Shown: positions 44,701-55,960, counted from the first letter of the stretch. The stretch is 64,000 nucleotides of DNA from Anaspis maculata (GCA_949128115.1 OX421966.1:49907416-49971415); one strand, 5' to 3'. Notes: generated from the sequence alone by a model not told the origin. Translations and numbers: made by a program.

Positions 44701-47700
44701 AAAATTCGTCAAAATTGTCAAAGAAAAAACAAGTTTTCTCAAGTTAACTTGTCCAAACTTGTTTTCATCCGAATTTACACATCGAATATGAGTTCAGGAG
44801 ATTGAATTTAGTCGGAAAAGATACCAAACTTAATGTGATCGGTTCGACATGGCCAGAAAAACAAAATGAACCACCTAGCGGAGCTTCGCCCCCCCACTAC
44901 TCCCCTTCAACAATAATGGACACTTTTTATGCCAAAATAGTATCAATTGGATATGATACGTCGAACTATAATGTATTCGCATCCAATGGATTGACGGGTT
45001 TCATCCCCTCCATTTTTACCTGCAATTTTTTACCCCCCCCCCCCTCCAATAACTCAAAACCCCCGGGTGCGATTTTTTGCGATGTTGGATATGTTGTAGA
45101 GCACTCAATTCTGAACAAAATATCAAATTTTCAGGACGTCCATATTTTTGCTGAGGTTGAAATCTATCTTTCTTGCACTACTGGTGATTGCTCTTAAAAG
45201 ACTCATTATTATTATTATTATTTCGTTGAAACGACCAACAGGCCAAAGTCCAATTAAATGTTGAGTGTTGCCTACTCACGCCGCTGCACATACTATTTTA
45301 TGAACAGAAAAAACGCAAGCCATAGCTTCATTATCCATTATCTGACTCTGTTCCTTGGTTCAAAATCAGTAGGGTCTACAGAGCTATGGCTCCCAGTTTT
45401 TTTTTCATAGAACACTCTAAATGAGCACTTACATTTGATGAACCAATTAGTTTCAGCTTCTTGGTAAATTTCCATAAGTCCATGGCACTTTTTCAAATGA
45501 TCTGGAGCTTCGTACAAAGTGCAATCTTCAAATCTCTGCCTGAGGATCTTCAAGATGCTCTCGTCGACTAACCTGTTGAGTATGTTTCATTGTGCAATTG
45601 ATCAATTATTAATAGGTCTGTTCCAACAACAGCCAAAACCAGTTCTAGAACCGTTCAAAGCATCCGTCCAAATGAATTATTATTGCAAGGATTGAAATTC
45701 AAAGTAATAATTCATTTGGACGCATGCTTTGAACTTGAACGGTTCTAGAACTGGTTTTGACCGTTGTTGGAACAGATCTATTATTATTACAACAATTGTG
45801 CAATGTCTTCGGCTTACAGTCTAATCACTGTCTCTTCACATTGGAAAAATCACAAGAACATGAAAACAAAAGTAGGGTAGGGTAGGTACAAAATTTATTT
45901 TTCGCTCCTCCTCACCTATATGAAACAAGATACATACAGAGAATGTTTCACTTTTTTTGTCAATATTTTAGGAGGTGGTGAAATCCTTATTTCCTTAAAG
46001 AGATCCTAATTTTAGGAGATCGAAAAATAAATTAATTTTCTCGAAAAAATGTGAATCGGAAACGCATTATAACTGAGATACAGGCTTACAAAGTTGAGTT
46101 TTGAAAATGTTTTTTTTGTTTTAGCTCTAAATGTATTTACTGGATTATGACGAAATTGGGTACTCCTGAAATATTGACAAAAAAGTGGAACATCTGTATA
46201 TTATACCTATACAGGGTATCTCAAAAATATCGCATTTCGAGTCCAGGGCGGTATAAAGGGTGTTTGCAAACTTGGGGTAGAAAATTGAACAGCATGTAGG
46301 AAAATGCTCCAAAAGTGACAGAAAAATGTTGAAAAAAATTTATGATTTTTATTTTTGGAAAATGGAGGATCAAAAGGTGGTCTTTCGACCACTTCTGTTT
46401 TCGTTATTTAGAAAAAATTCAGTATGCTCTTCCCATAAGACAAAAAAGAAATTTTTTTGAACCTTTGAATGTGTTTTGTAATTTGATTTAGTGTACAGGG
46501 TGAGTCATAAATCCTAAAAATCTATTTTTTCTCGAAAATGCTTGTGGAAAGTTCTGGAGGTTATAAAACTGATGTAGAGCAAGAAATAACACAAATAGTT
46601 CCCGTATGAAATTTTCTGCATGCATTTTTGATGAAAAAAAAAACTGGATTTTCAGGATTTGTGACGCAGCGATTGCGATTTGCAGAGCAGTTTTTGAACC
46701 GATTTTTTTTTAGATTGCATCTTCTGTATATCTTTGCATATTTGGATTTGTTTTTTCTCAGGCATTACAAATTTGTTTAGTTGATGCAATTCGCTTAAAC
46801 CGTTCAAAAGGTATTAATTTTTTTCTAAAAAATAATGCGTTTGTAGCCACTCACTAAAAAAAGCGCAAGACACTTAGTTTTCAGGATATCAAGCCGGGAC
46901 TTTGCCTACGTGTAAGTAATAGCCTAGGGTATCTTTTGGCGGTAAAATGGCCTATTTCCGTTTTGACAACATCTTGCTATGACACATTGATTTTGGTAAA
47001 TTTTGAAGAGACATAACTTCATTTTTTTGAATAGCACCCCCTGGTTTTTATTTCTTATTGGTATCAAGCGTCTCATTTTACATATTTTTCACTTTTTTTA
47101 ATGTTTTTTCTCAAAAGTTGATAGTTTGAAAAATAATCCAGATTTTCTGAAAAATGGACACATCACAAATTTCATTGATTAAACTTAAGATATGTTTCGA
47201 TATTTAAATCGGTTAACCAGCCGGTTGACCAATTTTTCAGTGGGTGACTTTTGATATCGGAACGACAGTTGACGTTTGGGTTAACCTCCACTGACCGGCC
47301 TCCGAAGCTGGTCGTTGTGGTTGACAGCTGGTTAACCTTTTTCAGGCAGCCGGTCGTTCCAATATACAGTTTTTCAGGCGGTTGGTTAACCAGAACGAAT
47401 ATCGGAACGTACCTTTAGCGTGCAATGAAAATCAACTAATTCTGACAACCAACGTCAAAGTGACTTATATTGTACGTTTTTTTTTTAAATTTTGACAATA
47501 AGTTTTGTCATTTTGAACAGTTTTTATGATTGCAAATGTAGTAGTGAATGTTATCACTATTGATTTGTTGCACTACCTCAATAAATAATATTGTTTAGTT
47601 CTTGTTCCGGCATTTTGAGTTTTTTCATTTTTACATAACAATTTCTTGTCAAAATTTGAAAGTGACGTACAACAGAAGTCATATTGACGTTGGTTGTCAG

Positions 47701-49609
47701 AATTAGTTGGCGCAGTTTGGATTCAGAATTAGTTTGATTTTTAAGTTGATAACTTGATCCGGTGCCATGGCCTGCGAGGTCACCTGACTTGACTAACCCG
47801 ATTTTTTCTTTAGGGCTCTGTTTACGATCGGGTGTATGAAGCTGAAGTCAATACAAGGGAAAATATGCAAGAGATAATAAGAGAGGCTTTCCATAGAGCA
47901 TTCTTCATTTTCACTTGATAATTTCTTCTGAAAATTCGAAAGTGGCGTACATCAGAAGTCACTTTGACGTTGGTTGTCAGAATTAGTTGATTTTCATTGC
48001 GAGCTAAGTTAAATCAATGAAATTTGTGCTCATTTTTTAGAAAACCCGAATTATCTTCCAAACTATCAACTTTTGAGAAAAACATACGATATGAAAAAGA
48101 TGTGAAATGAGACGCTCGATACGAATAAGGAATAAAAAACAGGGGTGCTATTAGAAAAAATGAAGTTATGGCCTTTCAAAATTTACCAAAATCAAAGGTG
48201 ATGCCAAAACGGAAATAGGCGATCTTACCGCCAAAAGATACCCTAGGCTATTGTTTAGACATAGGCAAAGTCCCAACTTGATATCCTGAAAACCAAGTGC
48301 CTTGCGATTTTTTTAGTAACTGCAGACAAACGCATCAATTTTTAGAAAAAATTTAATAACTTCAGAACAGTTGAATCGAATTGCAAAAACTAAACAGATT
48401 TGTAATGTCTGAGAAGGGGCAAATCCAAAGATCTAAAAATATACAGGGGATGCCATTTGAAAAAACTTGTTTAAAAACTGCTCTGCAAAAATGGGGCATC
48501 CCGTATAGAGCACAAAATTTTTACAAATTGCACTTTGACCTCCCGTTTGCAGTGCCGTTTGGTTCATTTCGATATCATTAACGGCGTAGGCGTAATTGAG
48601 CTCGCTCATATCAATGACTCACCCTGTATGTATAGCTCTGACCTCGGGATGCGATACTTTTGAGACACCTGTATATTTTAAATTTTTCGACCCATATAAA
48701 AACAATAAACATCCACCCTAAAGTTATTCCACCATAGATGCAGCACACCACAGAAGAAGCCTGTGATACATGTATTGATAGCTACCATACAAATTCCCAC
48801 CACAAATAATTCCATTTTATGGCGAGTCGCAATGTAGCATGCAGGTCTTAAAAAAAATCTACTGAACCTGACAAAATTCATGTACACGGTTGGGGGTAAA
48901 AGATTGAAGACTGAGAAAATGTACGGTAGGAATTTGTAGGGTAGGACCCACTTATGGTGGGAATGGAATTATTTGTGGTGGGCTGGTGGGTACTTGTATC
49001 GAGAATTGTATGGTAGCAACCAATACGGTGGTAGCATGATTGTATGGTAGGATGACTTCACAGTGGGTCACAAAGTGCAGTTCCAAATTTTCAAATAAAC
49101 CTTGTAGGCGAGGATAGAGCCGTCTTTATGAAAGAGTTAGGGAATAATGAACCACTGTATAACTACTGAAAGATCATGAATGCCTACAAAGCCTCAGGTC
49201 TCTGGTAATTTTTTCAAAATCGACACGAGTTTTTGACTGAAGTGACTGAACAACTGCACAGCAATAATGGCTCACTTGTCTCTGTGGAACTGCATGTTTG
49301 CTTCCTCAAAGCAAACTACATCGTCGGTGTAACACTCATCGATCGTGGGAACTCTGCGGAACTTTTGATGGTACCAAGGATAGCTTTTCTGATTAGGCTT
49401 GACTATGTTTTCTGTAAAATGGCACTGAGTTACAGCTCGAAAAGGCGAAAAGGTGGTCAAATTGCATTAGAAGGTTAGGCCACTTTGAGGTTATAGTGTT
49501 ACATAAACATACCTCGCACAAATACCACGGGGGCCTCCAGTATGTCACCGACGGAGTTGAAGAAGGCCTCCATGTAGTTTCTTGGTGGCTTTCGACCTTC
49601 TTCCGGCAT
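41595..49609 (-). CDS. NDUFB10: NADH:ubiquinone oxidoreductase subunit B10 (PDSW), complete
   Basis: Four exons (49609-49513, 49411-49276, 45572-45433, 41719-41595) with consistent phases encode 165 residues. This is an accessory subunit of the complex I membrane arm on the mitochondrial intermembrane-space side. Family signatures are MEAFFNSVGDILEAPVVFVR, WYHQKFRRVPTIDECYTDD, ILRQRFEDCTLYEAPDHLKK, ETNWFIKYGDLG and FMKQKHRMIWERRHGPVG. Cysteines C59-x6-C66 and C95-x11-C107 correspond to the disulfide cysteines of the family (the mammalian protein is about 172 residues). There is no cleaved presequence, as usual for this subunit. The gene is tail-to-tail with MARF1 and head-to-head with the 50262 gene. 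Its introns 2 and 3 are filled with inverted-repeat elements. Confidence 0.96.
41768..43447. mobile_element. Inverted-repeat element with M2-type ends in NDUFB10 intron 3
   Basis: The left end ccagtgagcaggcaaccaatt pairs with aactggttgcctgctcactg at the right. The arms continue as gcgttttcaattttttctgc and gcaaaaaattgaaaaagct. The interior includes a C-run (41938-41949), a gtcagtctgtgtgtctg tract and tcgattccaaccaaatttgg. No transposase recognised. Confidence 0.65.
43482..45155. mobile_element. Large palindromic element, 1.67 kb, NDUFB10 intron 3
   Basis: The left arm begins atggacgtcatgaaaatttgat and is matched by atcaaattttcaggacgtccat at the right. The arms are over 600 bp each (tcggaaaagataccaaact, cgaagctc...accacctag among the matches). 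No CAGGG end is present. Frames 43583-43828 (minus) and 44802-45197 (plus) are the same arm sequence read twice, not a gene. Confidence 0.82.
44161..44233 (+). mobile_element. 73-bp 5'-truncated LINE 3' end with 7-bp target duplication
   Basis: It reads ggctaaacttcgccctataaataaaggcc, then (TTA)n. It is flanked by atctttg at 44154-44160 and 44234-44240. The other palindrome arm (44460-44500) lacks it and supplies the empty site (actcatatttgaaaattgg on its complement). AATAAA in its end fits a LINE 3' UTR. Confidence 0.82.
45200..45240 (-). mobile_element. Possible LINE 3' tail, (ATT)n
   Basis: (ATT)n is followed by tcgttgaaacgaccaacagg. On the minus strand this reads as a 3' end running into an (AAT)n tail. 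Too little remains to classify. Confidence 0.4.
45433..45572 (-). CDS. NDUFB10: NDUFB10 exon 3
   Basis: It encodes LVDESILKILRQRFEDCTLY and EAPDHLKKCHGLMEIYQEAE. The acceptor (catactcaacag) has a poor pyrimidine tract and sits only 38 nt from a palindromic MITE. Donor GTAAGT. Confidence 0.93.
45611..45782. repeat. Palindromic MITE, 172 bp, next to NDUFB10 exon 3
   Basis: ATAGGTCTGTTCCAACAAC pairs with gttgttggaacagatctat. The arms are almost perfect through ccgttcaaagcatccgtcc. It ends 38 nt from the exon 3 acceptor. Confidence 0.85.
46212..48671. mobile_element. TA-flanked long-TIR element, family F10, NDUFB10 intron 2
   Basis: The ends CAGGGTATCTCAAAAATATCGC and gcgatacttttgagacaCCTG have TA on both sides. 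A second concentric pair is ACAGGGTGAGTCATAAATCC (46496) and ttatatcaatgactCACCCTG-like sequence (48613-48628). A third pair surrounds gatatcaagccgggactttgc (46887) and gcaaagtcccaacttgatatc (48264). It contains at least two further nested elements (47213-47395 and 47418-48004). No transposase recognised. Confidence 0.8.
47418..48004. mobile_element. TIR element nested at the centre of F10
   Basis: The left caatgaaaatcaactaattct, then gacaaccaacgtcaaagtgac, pairs almost perfectly with the right end. A third partial copy of the arm lies at 47640-47710. About 587 bp. Just to its left, 47213-47395 is a GC-richer palindrome around gttaaccagccggttgacc. Confidence 0.75.
48674..49275. other. NDUFB10 intron 2, short repeats
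   Basis: Two short arms (accacaaataattccat at 48800 and atggaattatttgtggtgg at 48963) suggest a small palindrome of about 180 bp. Otherwise nothing recognised. Confidence 0.5.
49276..49411 (-). CDS. NDUFB10: NDUFB10 exon 2
   Basis: Acceptor ccattttacag; encodes NIVKPNQKSYPWYHQKFRRV and PTIDECYTDDVVCFEEANMQ. Donor GTGAGC in phase 2. The intron to exon 1 is about 100 nt. Confidence 0.94.
49513..49609 (-). CDS. NDUFB10: NDUFB10 exon 1
   Basis: It encodes MPEEGRKPPRNYMEAFFNS and GDILEAPVVFVR, phase 1, donor GTATGT. Confidence 0.93.
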
Positions 49610-50261
49610 TTTTCAGGTGAATTTTGTCGCTTTTCTCCCAAAATTATCCGAGACGTCAAATCTGTGCAAGTGACACTTGGCGGTGTGAAGTTGGCTTTTG
49701 ACATCACAAAGATATTTTTTATTTTACAGGCATTTTCATTATGCTCTTCCTTGATTATCTGAAATTATTGGCTAATCTGATGACGATTTGTTTTTTCTGG
49801 AAGAATTTTCAAAGTTTCCATCGAGCATCAATGCTATTAATAGAAAAATGTGAAGAAATAGTGAAGTTCAAGTTCAAAGCAGAATGAAGTTGGCAATTAT
49901 GGTGTTGCAAAATAATAATAAATCATTATTGTGATGGTCACAACAGACACAATAATGCAAAACAGCTTTAGAATACACATTGAATGGATGCAATTATTGC
50001 AATTCGCATAAAACCTAGTGAATTTAGAATAAATCAGTTAAAAATTGTAACATTTTTGAACTGGGGCCCCCTGACACTCACGGTTGCAAACGTAAAAGGC
50101 ACTAAAACCAAATTCCCCAGTTCCACACCAGGGCTCATCTCTGTCAGTGGCAGTGCAGTGGTTCGGTTCTTGCTTATATCGGTTTCTCTCCAACAATCTT
50201 GAAATTAACTGTGAAATTAAGCTGACAATTCCACAGTTTTTCGCAGTTTCAAGACGGAATC
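49610..50261. promoter_or_regulatory. Shared 5' flank of the divergent NDUFB10 / 50262-gene pair
   Basis: 652 bp separate the two start codons and no repeat element is inserted here, unlike the flanking introns. Transcription starts cannot be placed from sequence alone. Confidence 0.5.
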
Positions 50262-50355
50262 ATGGCCGACGAGGGCAAGAACCTGCGGGATTTCCGCATG
50301 ATGAAAAAGCCGCTGCTCAGCCACCAACTTATCCACGATTCAGAGGACAGCCGCT
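50262..50355 (+). CDS. First exon of the 50262 gene
   Basis: MADEGKNLRDFRMMKKPLLS, ending DSEDSR in phase 1 before GTAAGT. Start context gaatcATGgcc is strong. Confidence 0.75.
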
Positions 50356-50696
50356 GTAAGTGCTTTCTTTTCTCTAAGTTTCTTCAGTTTTTAAATTCCA
50401 CTCAAAACACTGACTAAAATATTACAAACCCAGCGCCCAATGGAACGCCCAGGAGACGCATCATCGAAATCTCCTCCGACTCGGATTCGGATGGCACTGG
50501 ACCACAGAAAATTGTGATCATGAAGCCCAAAGTGGCTGCGGTCGCCGGGGGCAGTTTCCAGGACGAGTTCCAACAACATTCCCCTCAACTTCAGAAGGTG
50601 CGCGTCGCGCCTCGGCCCCAGACCTCAGCCGCAGTTTTGGAAAAGGAGAAGCTGATGAAATATCTGATTGATACTTTCAAAACTGTGGATGCCATG
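50262..50696 (+). CDS. N-terminal exons of a nuclear protein, possibly SMARCAD1/Etl1
   Basis: Two exons (50262-50355, 50434-50696) join in phase to encode 119 residues and then run into an intron (GTGAGT) whose next exon I cannot find in the window. NLRDFRMMKKPL resembles the NLDRFRFEK start of SMARCAD1. RRIIEISSDSDSDG resembles its acidic SSDSE stretch. KEKLMKYLIDTFKTVDAM looks like the start of a CUE (ubiquitin-binding) helix. SMARCAD1 is a SNF2-family nucleosome remodeller, but no ATPase motif is in the window, so the name is an inference. An alternative is another Ser/Asp-rich nuclear protein. It is head-to-head with NDUFB10. Confidence 0.6.
50434..50696 (+). CDS. Second exon of the 50262 gene
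   Basis: Acceptor caaacccag; PNGTPRRRIIEISSDSDSDG through LIDTFKTVDAM; donor GTGAGT. Codon use is GC-rich relative to the surroundings, as in the other genes here. Confidence 0.75.
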
Positions 50697-51290
50697 GTGA
50701 GTGCTTTGCTGGTGCAAAATGATGCAATAAACTGTTCATCGGGAAGGTACACGGTATAAAACTTGCACCCCCTGGAGGTGCTTTGACAGCCATTCTTGCT
50801 AGGTCTTTAAATTCTTATTGGAGACATTTGGTATGTTCCAGAGAGCCTGAGTCAGTGAAGACACTCAAAAGCTCATTTTCCCCAAGAATGATTTATTTCT
50901 AAATTACATTCCAAGAGGGTGATTCCCTACATGTAAATCCTGTTTTTTTTTTCTGTGGTAACATGAATTGAATTTTTAATTTTATGTAGCTATCCATAGA
51001 GATGCTGGAAGACTATGGTTGGTGTTATGGTGTCACTTGAAGAAAGCATCAAAGACTTCTTGACAGCACTAATGCACCAACCAGTCTTCCCGCATACCTA
51101 TGGACTTCTACATAAAATCCCAAAGATTCTAGGGATACTGGCCTAGTGCCGTGAGAGTTTTTGGGACCACATCAACTACCAGCAAAGAGTTCTGCAAGAA
51201 ACAAGAGTCACGCCAAATTTTAACCTAGTGGCCCAAGAGTCCCCTTGGGCTGTAAATTGAAGTTGTAGGAACTCCTAAAAAACCAGTGGA
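50697..51290. other. Intron of the 50262 gene, small inverted pair
   Basis: tttatgtagctatccatagagatgctgg (50982) echoes accagtctt...ctatggacttctacataaaa (51080-51117) inverted, giving a small palindrome of about 140 bp. No exon seen. Confidence 0.5.
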
Positions 51291-52382
51291 CAGGGAGCTG
51301 GTGCCTCAAAACTTACGTCATGAGGTACACGATTTTAACCCTGTAGGTGTAACGTGCCTTGATAAGGTTGTTAAAAATTGCTCCGTCTTACATGGCAAAA
51401 AATTTACGTCATAAGGTACATGAATGAAACCAACGGGGTTTTGTGTGGTAACAGCCCCTTAATCGAAAATCTGGTCGTAAGACAGAATTTTTGGGGGCTT
51501 TCGATCCATAAGACAAATTTGAAATTTTCAAAAAAGGACCAAATTTTATCAATTTTTCACAGGCGTTTTGTTGACTAACCCACTAAGTCTGATATATATT
51601 TATAATCAGGATGAAAGACGGAATCGATTTCCATGTTAAAATACAGGGTGTACGATTTGAGAAAAATTTTTCGATGTTGCACCCTGTAGGCGATGTACCA
51701 CTAAACATTTTTGTGGCCAGATTCGAAACCTATGTAAAAAATCATGCAAGAATGGGGCCTTGCACTGCCACTTTTACACACCGAGGGCGCCACGACCGTT
51801 GGGGGCAAATTCGACAATTTTGACGGCGTTGACGCTTCAGCGACCGACGTCCGTCATTTTATGTCTTGATTTGAAATTTGGATAACCTCTGTTTCTTGCT
51901 TGACGTCTCCAGTCACTGTCAGTTACTGGTCAAACTACTCAAACTCCCCTGTTTTTCGCGTCGTTACGGCCGCTTTATCGAAGTAGGCGCCCCCTACAGT
52001 AGTGGCGACCTCACGTTGAGTTTTTCAATTGCAAGGCCCCATTGTTTTTCATTTCTGAAATTATGTCAAAGGAGAAGTCTCCAGGAGGAGGTAAATTTTG
52101 GCCCTTTTTGAAAATTTCAAACTTGTCTTGTGACCCGATTTTTGATTAAGGGGATGTTCCCACACAACCTCTCAATCACAAGCCCGTTGGTTTCATTCAT
52201 GTACCTTATGACGTAAATTTTGGCCATTTTTCGAAAATTGACAAGCCTATACCAGCCTAAAGCCCCCGGTCTGACATGTAAGACAAAGAAATGTTCAACA
52301 ACCTTATCAACGTACATTAGACCTACAGGGTTAAAATCATGTATGTACCTTATGACGTAAGTTTTGAGGCACCAGCTCCCTG
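51291..52382. mobile_element. Long-TIR element, 1.09 kb, with internal CAGGGTG pair
   Basis: The ends CAGGGAGCTGGTGCCTCAAAAC and its complement. The arms include cttacgtcatgaggtaca and aatgaaaccaacggg. The right flank is TA but the left is GA, so the duplication is decayed. Between the arms is the same ACAGGGTG...gatgttgcaCCCTGTA module as in 2559-4316. The unique centre (51750-52060) is GC-richer and non-coding as far as seen. Confidence 0.8.
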
Positions 52383-52812
52383 TACACAGCGTTAAACATC
52401 GTTACCCTCCCAAAAGGTAATCATTCGACTCGACCTAAACCTCGAAACCTCGCTCTAAACCTTCTCTAATTTCTTCAGAGAATGAAAAAAAAATCAGTTT
52501 TTATCCTCCTAGGTTTTTATTAATGTTTTCAAGCAAGAGAAGAGTGACTTGATTTATTTTGTACAATTTTTACTAACTTGCATCTGCTGAAGCTATTTAT
52601 GAATCCCGGTTTTTTTTATATTGTTAGGTTGTTTGGTTCGTTTATAATTGAGACGATTGTTTTAAAACACACACTGTTTATTACTGCGGACCACAATAAA
52701 TACACGTCACCAATTATTTACTTGGGAATATCGCTGATTACTACTCGCTTTCTATCGCTCTCGATCACTTCAAATTCAATACTGAATCTGTGACCGATCC
52801 GTGGTGCTTATA
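52383..52812. other. Intron or intergenic, no recognised feature
   Basis: AT-rich sequence without arms or exon. Confidence 0.5.
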
Positions 52813-53987
52813 CAGGGTGATTCATGAGTGACCTTACATAGACTAATGGGAGATAGAGGAATTCGAGGCGAGTCAGGATCCACAGAAGAAATTTGGTTTT
52901 CTCCATTGGTCACGAAGATACAGGGTGTTTTGTGTGTTTCGTATGAAACTTTGTGAAAATAAGCGAAATTTCTGAAACGGCTTAAGATATTTTGTTGAAA
53001 TTTTCAAGTGAAATTTCTTTGTTGAAACCCACCCCGAAGCCATACCGGGTGAGTCAAAATCCAGGGCCGGGCTAGAAAAAATGTGCCTCTTTTTTTGTTT
53101 GATTAAAAAGTACATTTTCTAACCGCTCTCCTAAAAAGACTGCCATTGGATTCGAAAAGCTCAGGAAAAATGCTTCAAGAATCACTCTTCAATTCAGATG
53201 GCACACCCAAACCGTTTCGACAATAAAATTGAAAGTAAATTGTGGGAAGTTTCCATTTTCAATCGGACCTCATCGACTCATTGTTTGATTGAATTCATTC
53301 AAATTTATTTTTTGGCTTGTCTCTGTTTGATAGAAGGGCTCGGTTGAAAGAAAAATTCCTGAGCCAAACATCTTATTTATGACAAAATCGAGAGTGAAAT
53401 ACAAACTTAGACTCGATTTGGCCGTAAAAAAATTTTCGGCTGTGGAATTTTTTTTCCAACCAAGCCCTTGTATTCCTTGAAGACAAGCTGAAAAATGAAT
53501 TTGAATGAATTTAATCAAACAACGAGGCGATTATGTCTGGTCAAAAATGAAAACTTGACCAGAAATTTTACTTTCAATTTTATTGTCAAAACAGTTTAGG
53601 TGTGCTATCGGAGTTGAACAGTGATTTTTGGAGCATTTTTCCTTAGCTTTTCAAATCCGATAGCAGTTTTTCAGAAAAACGGTCAGAAAATGTTCTTTTC
53701 CATCAAATAATAAAGGAGCACATTTTTTCTAGCCCAGCTCTGGATTTTGACTTACCCGGTATGGCTTCGGGGTAAGTTCCAACAGAAAAATATTATTGGA
53801 AAATTTCAACAAAATATCTTTAGCCGTTTCAGAAATATCGCTCATCAAAATTTCATGCGAAACACACAAAACACCCTGTATCTTCGTAACCAATGGAGAA
53901 AACAAGATTTTTTTCTGTAGATCCTGACTCGCCTCGAAGTTCTCTATGCCCCATTAGCCTATGTAAGGTCACTCATGAATCACATTG
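52813..53987. mobile_element. TA-flanked TIR element, family F4 copy 2
   Basis: Colinear with 36169-37340; the right end has decayed to CACATTG. TA flanks remain on both sides. The inner ACAGGGTGTTTTGTG pair is conserved. Confidence 0.9.
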
Positions 53988-54822
53988 TATAGCCCCGACT
54001 ATTGATCTCGAATCCACCATCGGCCCTCCAGCAATTCCACAGTGACCCGGCATACGGTTTACTAGGCGACTCCCGAAAAATCCCACACATTTCGCGGACA
54101 TTACCAACGTGCTGTAAATCCGTTACCTCCGCCAAATGGACAGATGTGTGCTACTCTCACGTTGAAGTCTCCACGTAAATTTCAACGGTCCAACCTTCGT
54201 GTATTTTCTGGAATGCACTAGAGCTTCGCACCTGTACACTGCAATTTTATGCGAACACTCAAACAGTCTAGAAAGACCGCGTGTTGGCTCCAGAATGCAC
54301 AAGAATCGCCGCTCGTAACAATATTGATCTTCTTAACTATGCAACAGTCAATATGTCGTTGCAAAAATTCTTGGCTTTTTTCGATTTGATGTAACTTTGG
54401 ATTGCTAGTGAATTTGTATTTTGTTTGAAGTATTCGCTGACTTGATCCTATGGCTATCGGTCCATGGTTTTGCAAGACACTAGATAATCCTCATGAAGTT
54501 TGCACAGGGTGTTCAAGAAGACAGTGCAAAACTTCTGAACCGCGAAGAAGCTCCCGTTTCGTAGACCTCAAAGTACAGGATGGTGTTTGAATTTTCCACT
54601 TATCGACTTTATTTACAGGGTGAGCACACAAAAATCATCTTTTTAGTTTAGCAGTGATAACTTCTTTCCTCGTTGACCGATTTTGAAAATTTGCGGCTCA
54701 TATTTGAGCTAAAACTTGGAGGTAGAAAGACCTGAAGATCAGAATTGTGTCAAGACAGACATTCAGAATCAAGGGTTCAATAAGAGGTGGCCCAAATTTT
54801 AAACGCCGTCGACAGCCCGTTT
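53988..54822. other. Intron or intergenic with stray ACAGGGTG motifs
   Basis: cACAGGGTGTTCAAG (54504) and tACAGGGTGAGCACAC (54615) are in the same orientation and have no visible partners. They may be remnants of element ends. Confidence 0.45.
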
Positions 54823-55213
54823 GGGAGAAGGGTTTACTAAAAGCCATGTTTCTTTCGAAGAAGTCATTCATTCTGAATACATTAAGGTTTTTCTTTCTTG
54901 TCCTCGCCAAGAATTGTAGGTGAAGTTATCCAATTACAACTGCATGTTTAAGAAGGAGAGACAGCCCCTTCTTACCTAAACTGGTTTGTCCATTACTCAT
55001 TGTTCTGATTTTTGTAGTCTTGGTTATGATCATTTTCAGGTGATCAAGGGGCTGTTTGTCCTTCTTGAACATGCAGTTTTGATTGGATTTCTTTACGTAT
55101 TATACTTGGCTAGGACAAGCAAAAAAATTTTTAATGTATTCAGAATAAATGATTTCTTCCAAAGAATCGTGACTTTTCGCAAATCCTTCTCCCAAACGGG
55201 CTGTCGACGATGT
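54823..55213. repeat. Inverted-repeat element, about 390 bp
   Basis: cgtcgacagcccgtttgggag at the left pairs with ctcccaaacgggctgtcgacg at the right, with ctgaatacattaaggttttt and gcatgtttaagaaggagagac as further arm matches. Confidence 0.8.
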
Positions 55214-55239
55214 TCACAATTGGTTCACAACGTTTTCAA

Positions 55240-55960
55240 TTGACGGATCACGTCTCCAATCTTATTTTCTCTTCTACGCCTCACACCTCACATGTGTATC
55301 CATTTTGGTTGACATCCGTCAAACAATTAGGACATGAAGGTAGAAGGTAGAGAATTGAGGACCCAAATCAGATTTTGGCAATTTGTGATTTGTGACAGAA
55401 TAAAAGTTGAAGATTTATTTTTAAATTCGCTGAAAAGAGCTACTTAGCAGCTTTTCAACGGTGTGCAACAAGTGTCATTTGATGACATAAGCTGTCTGTC
55501 ATCCACTGTAGGGACATTTTCAACTAACAGATCTCGTCGCAAATCTTATTTTCACGTCTACGCCCCACACCTTACATATGTACCCATTTTGGCTGTCGTT
55601 CGTCAAACGGTTTAGATATAAATGTAGAGAAGAGACCCAAATCAGATTTTGACACCTCGTGGATCGTGACAGAAAAACATTAAAAGTGGACGATTTATTT
55701 TAAATTTGCTTAAAAGAGCTCCTCAGCAGCTTTTCAAACGATGTGTAACAAGTTACATTTGATGACATATAAGTTGTCTGTCATTTCACTGTAGTGACAT
55801 TCTTAATTGACGGATCTCGTCGCCTATCTTGTTTTCACGTCTACGTCTCCACTTTACATGTTTACAAAATTTGGTTGAAATCCGTTCAACGGTTTGGTCA
55901 CAATAGTACCTTTCATTATCCAGCGCGCCATCAGCGCGCATACTCGTCTTCTGAAGTAAT
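55240..55960. repeat. Tandem array, period about 282 bp, 2.5 copies
   Basis: gacggatcacgtctccaatc (55242), acagatctcgtcgcaaatct (about 55528) and gacggatctcgtcgcctatc (55809) mark successive units. Each is followed by cttcacgtctacgcc-like sequence and ttggttgaaatccgtcaaac-like sequence. Units are diverged. Confidence 0.85.

Noticed and set aside
44802..45197. 131-codon open frame as a gene
   Set aside because: It is the right arm of a palindrome; the left arm gives nearly the same peptide on the other strand, and C-runs make the frame unreliable.
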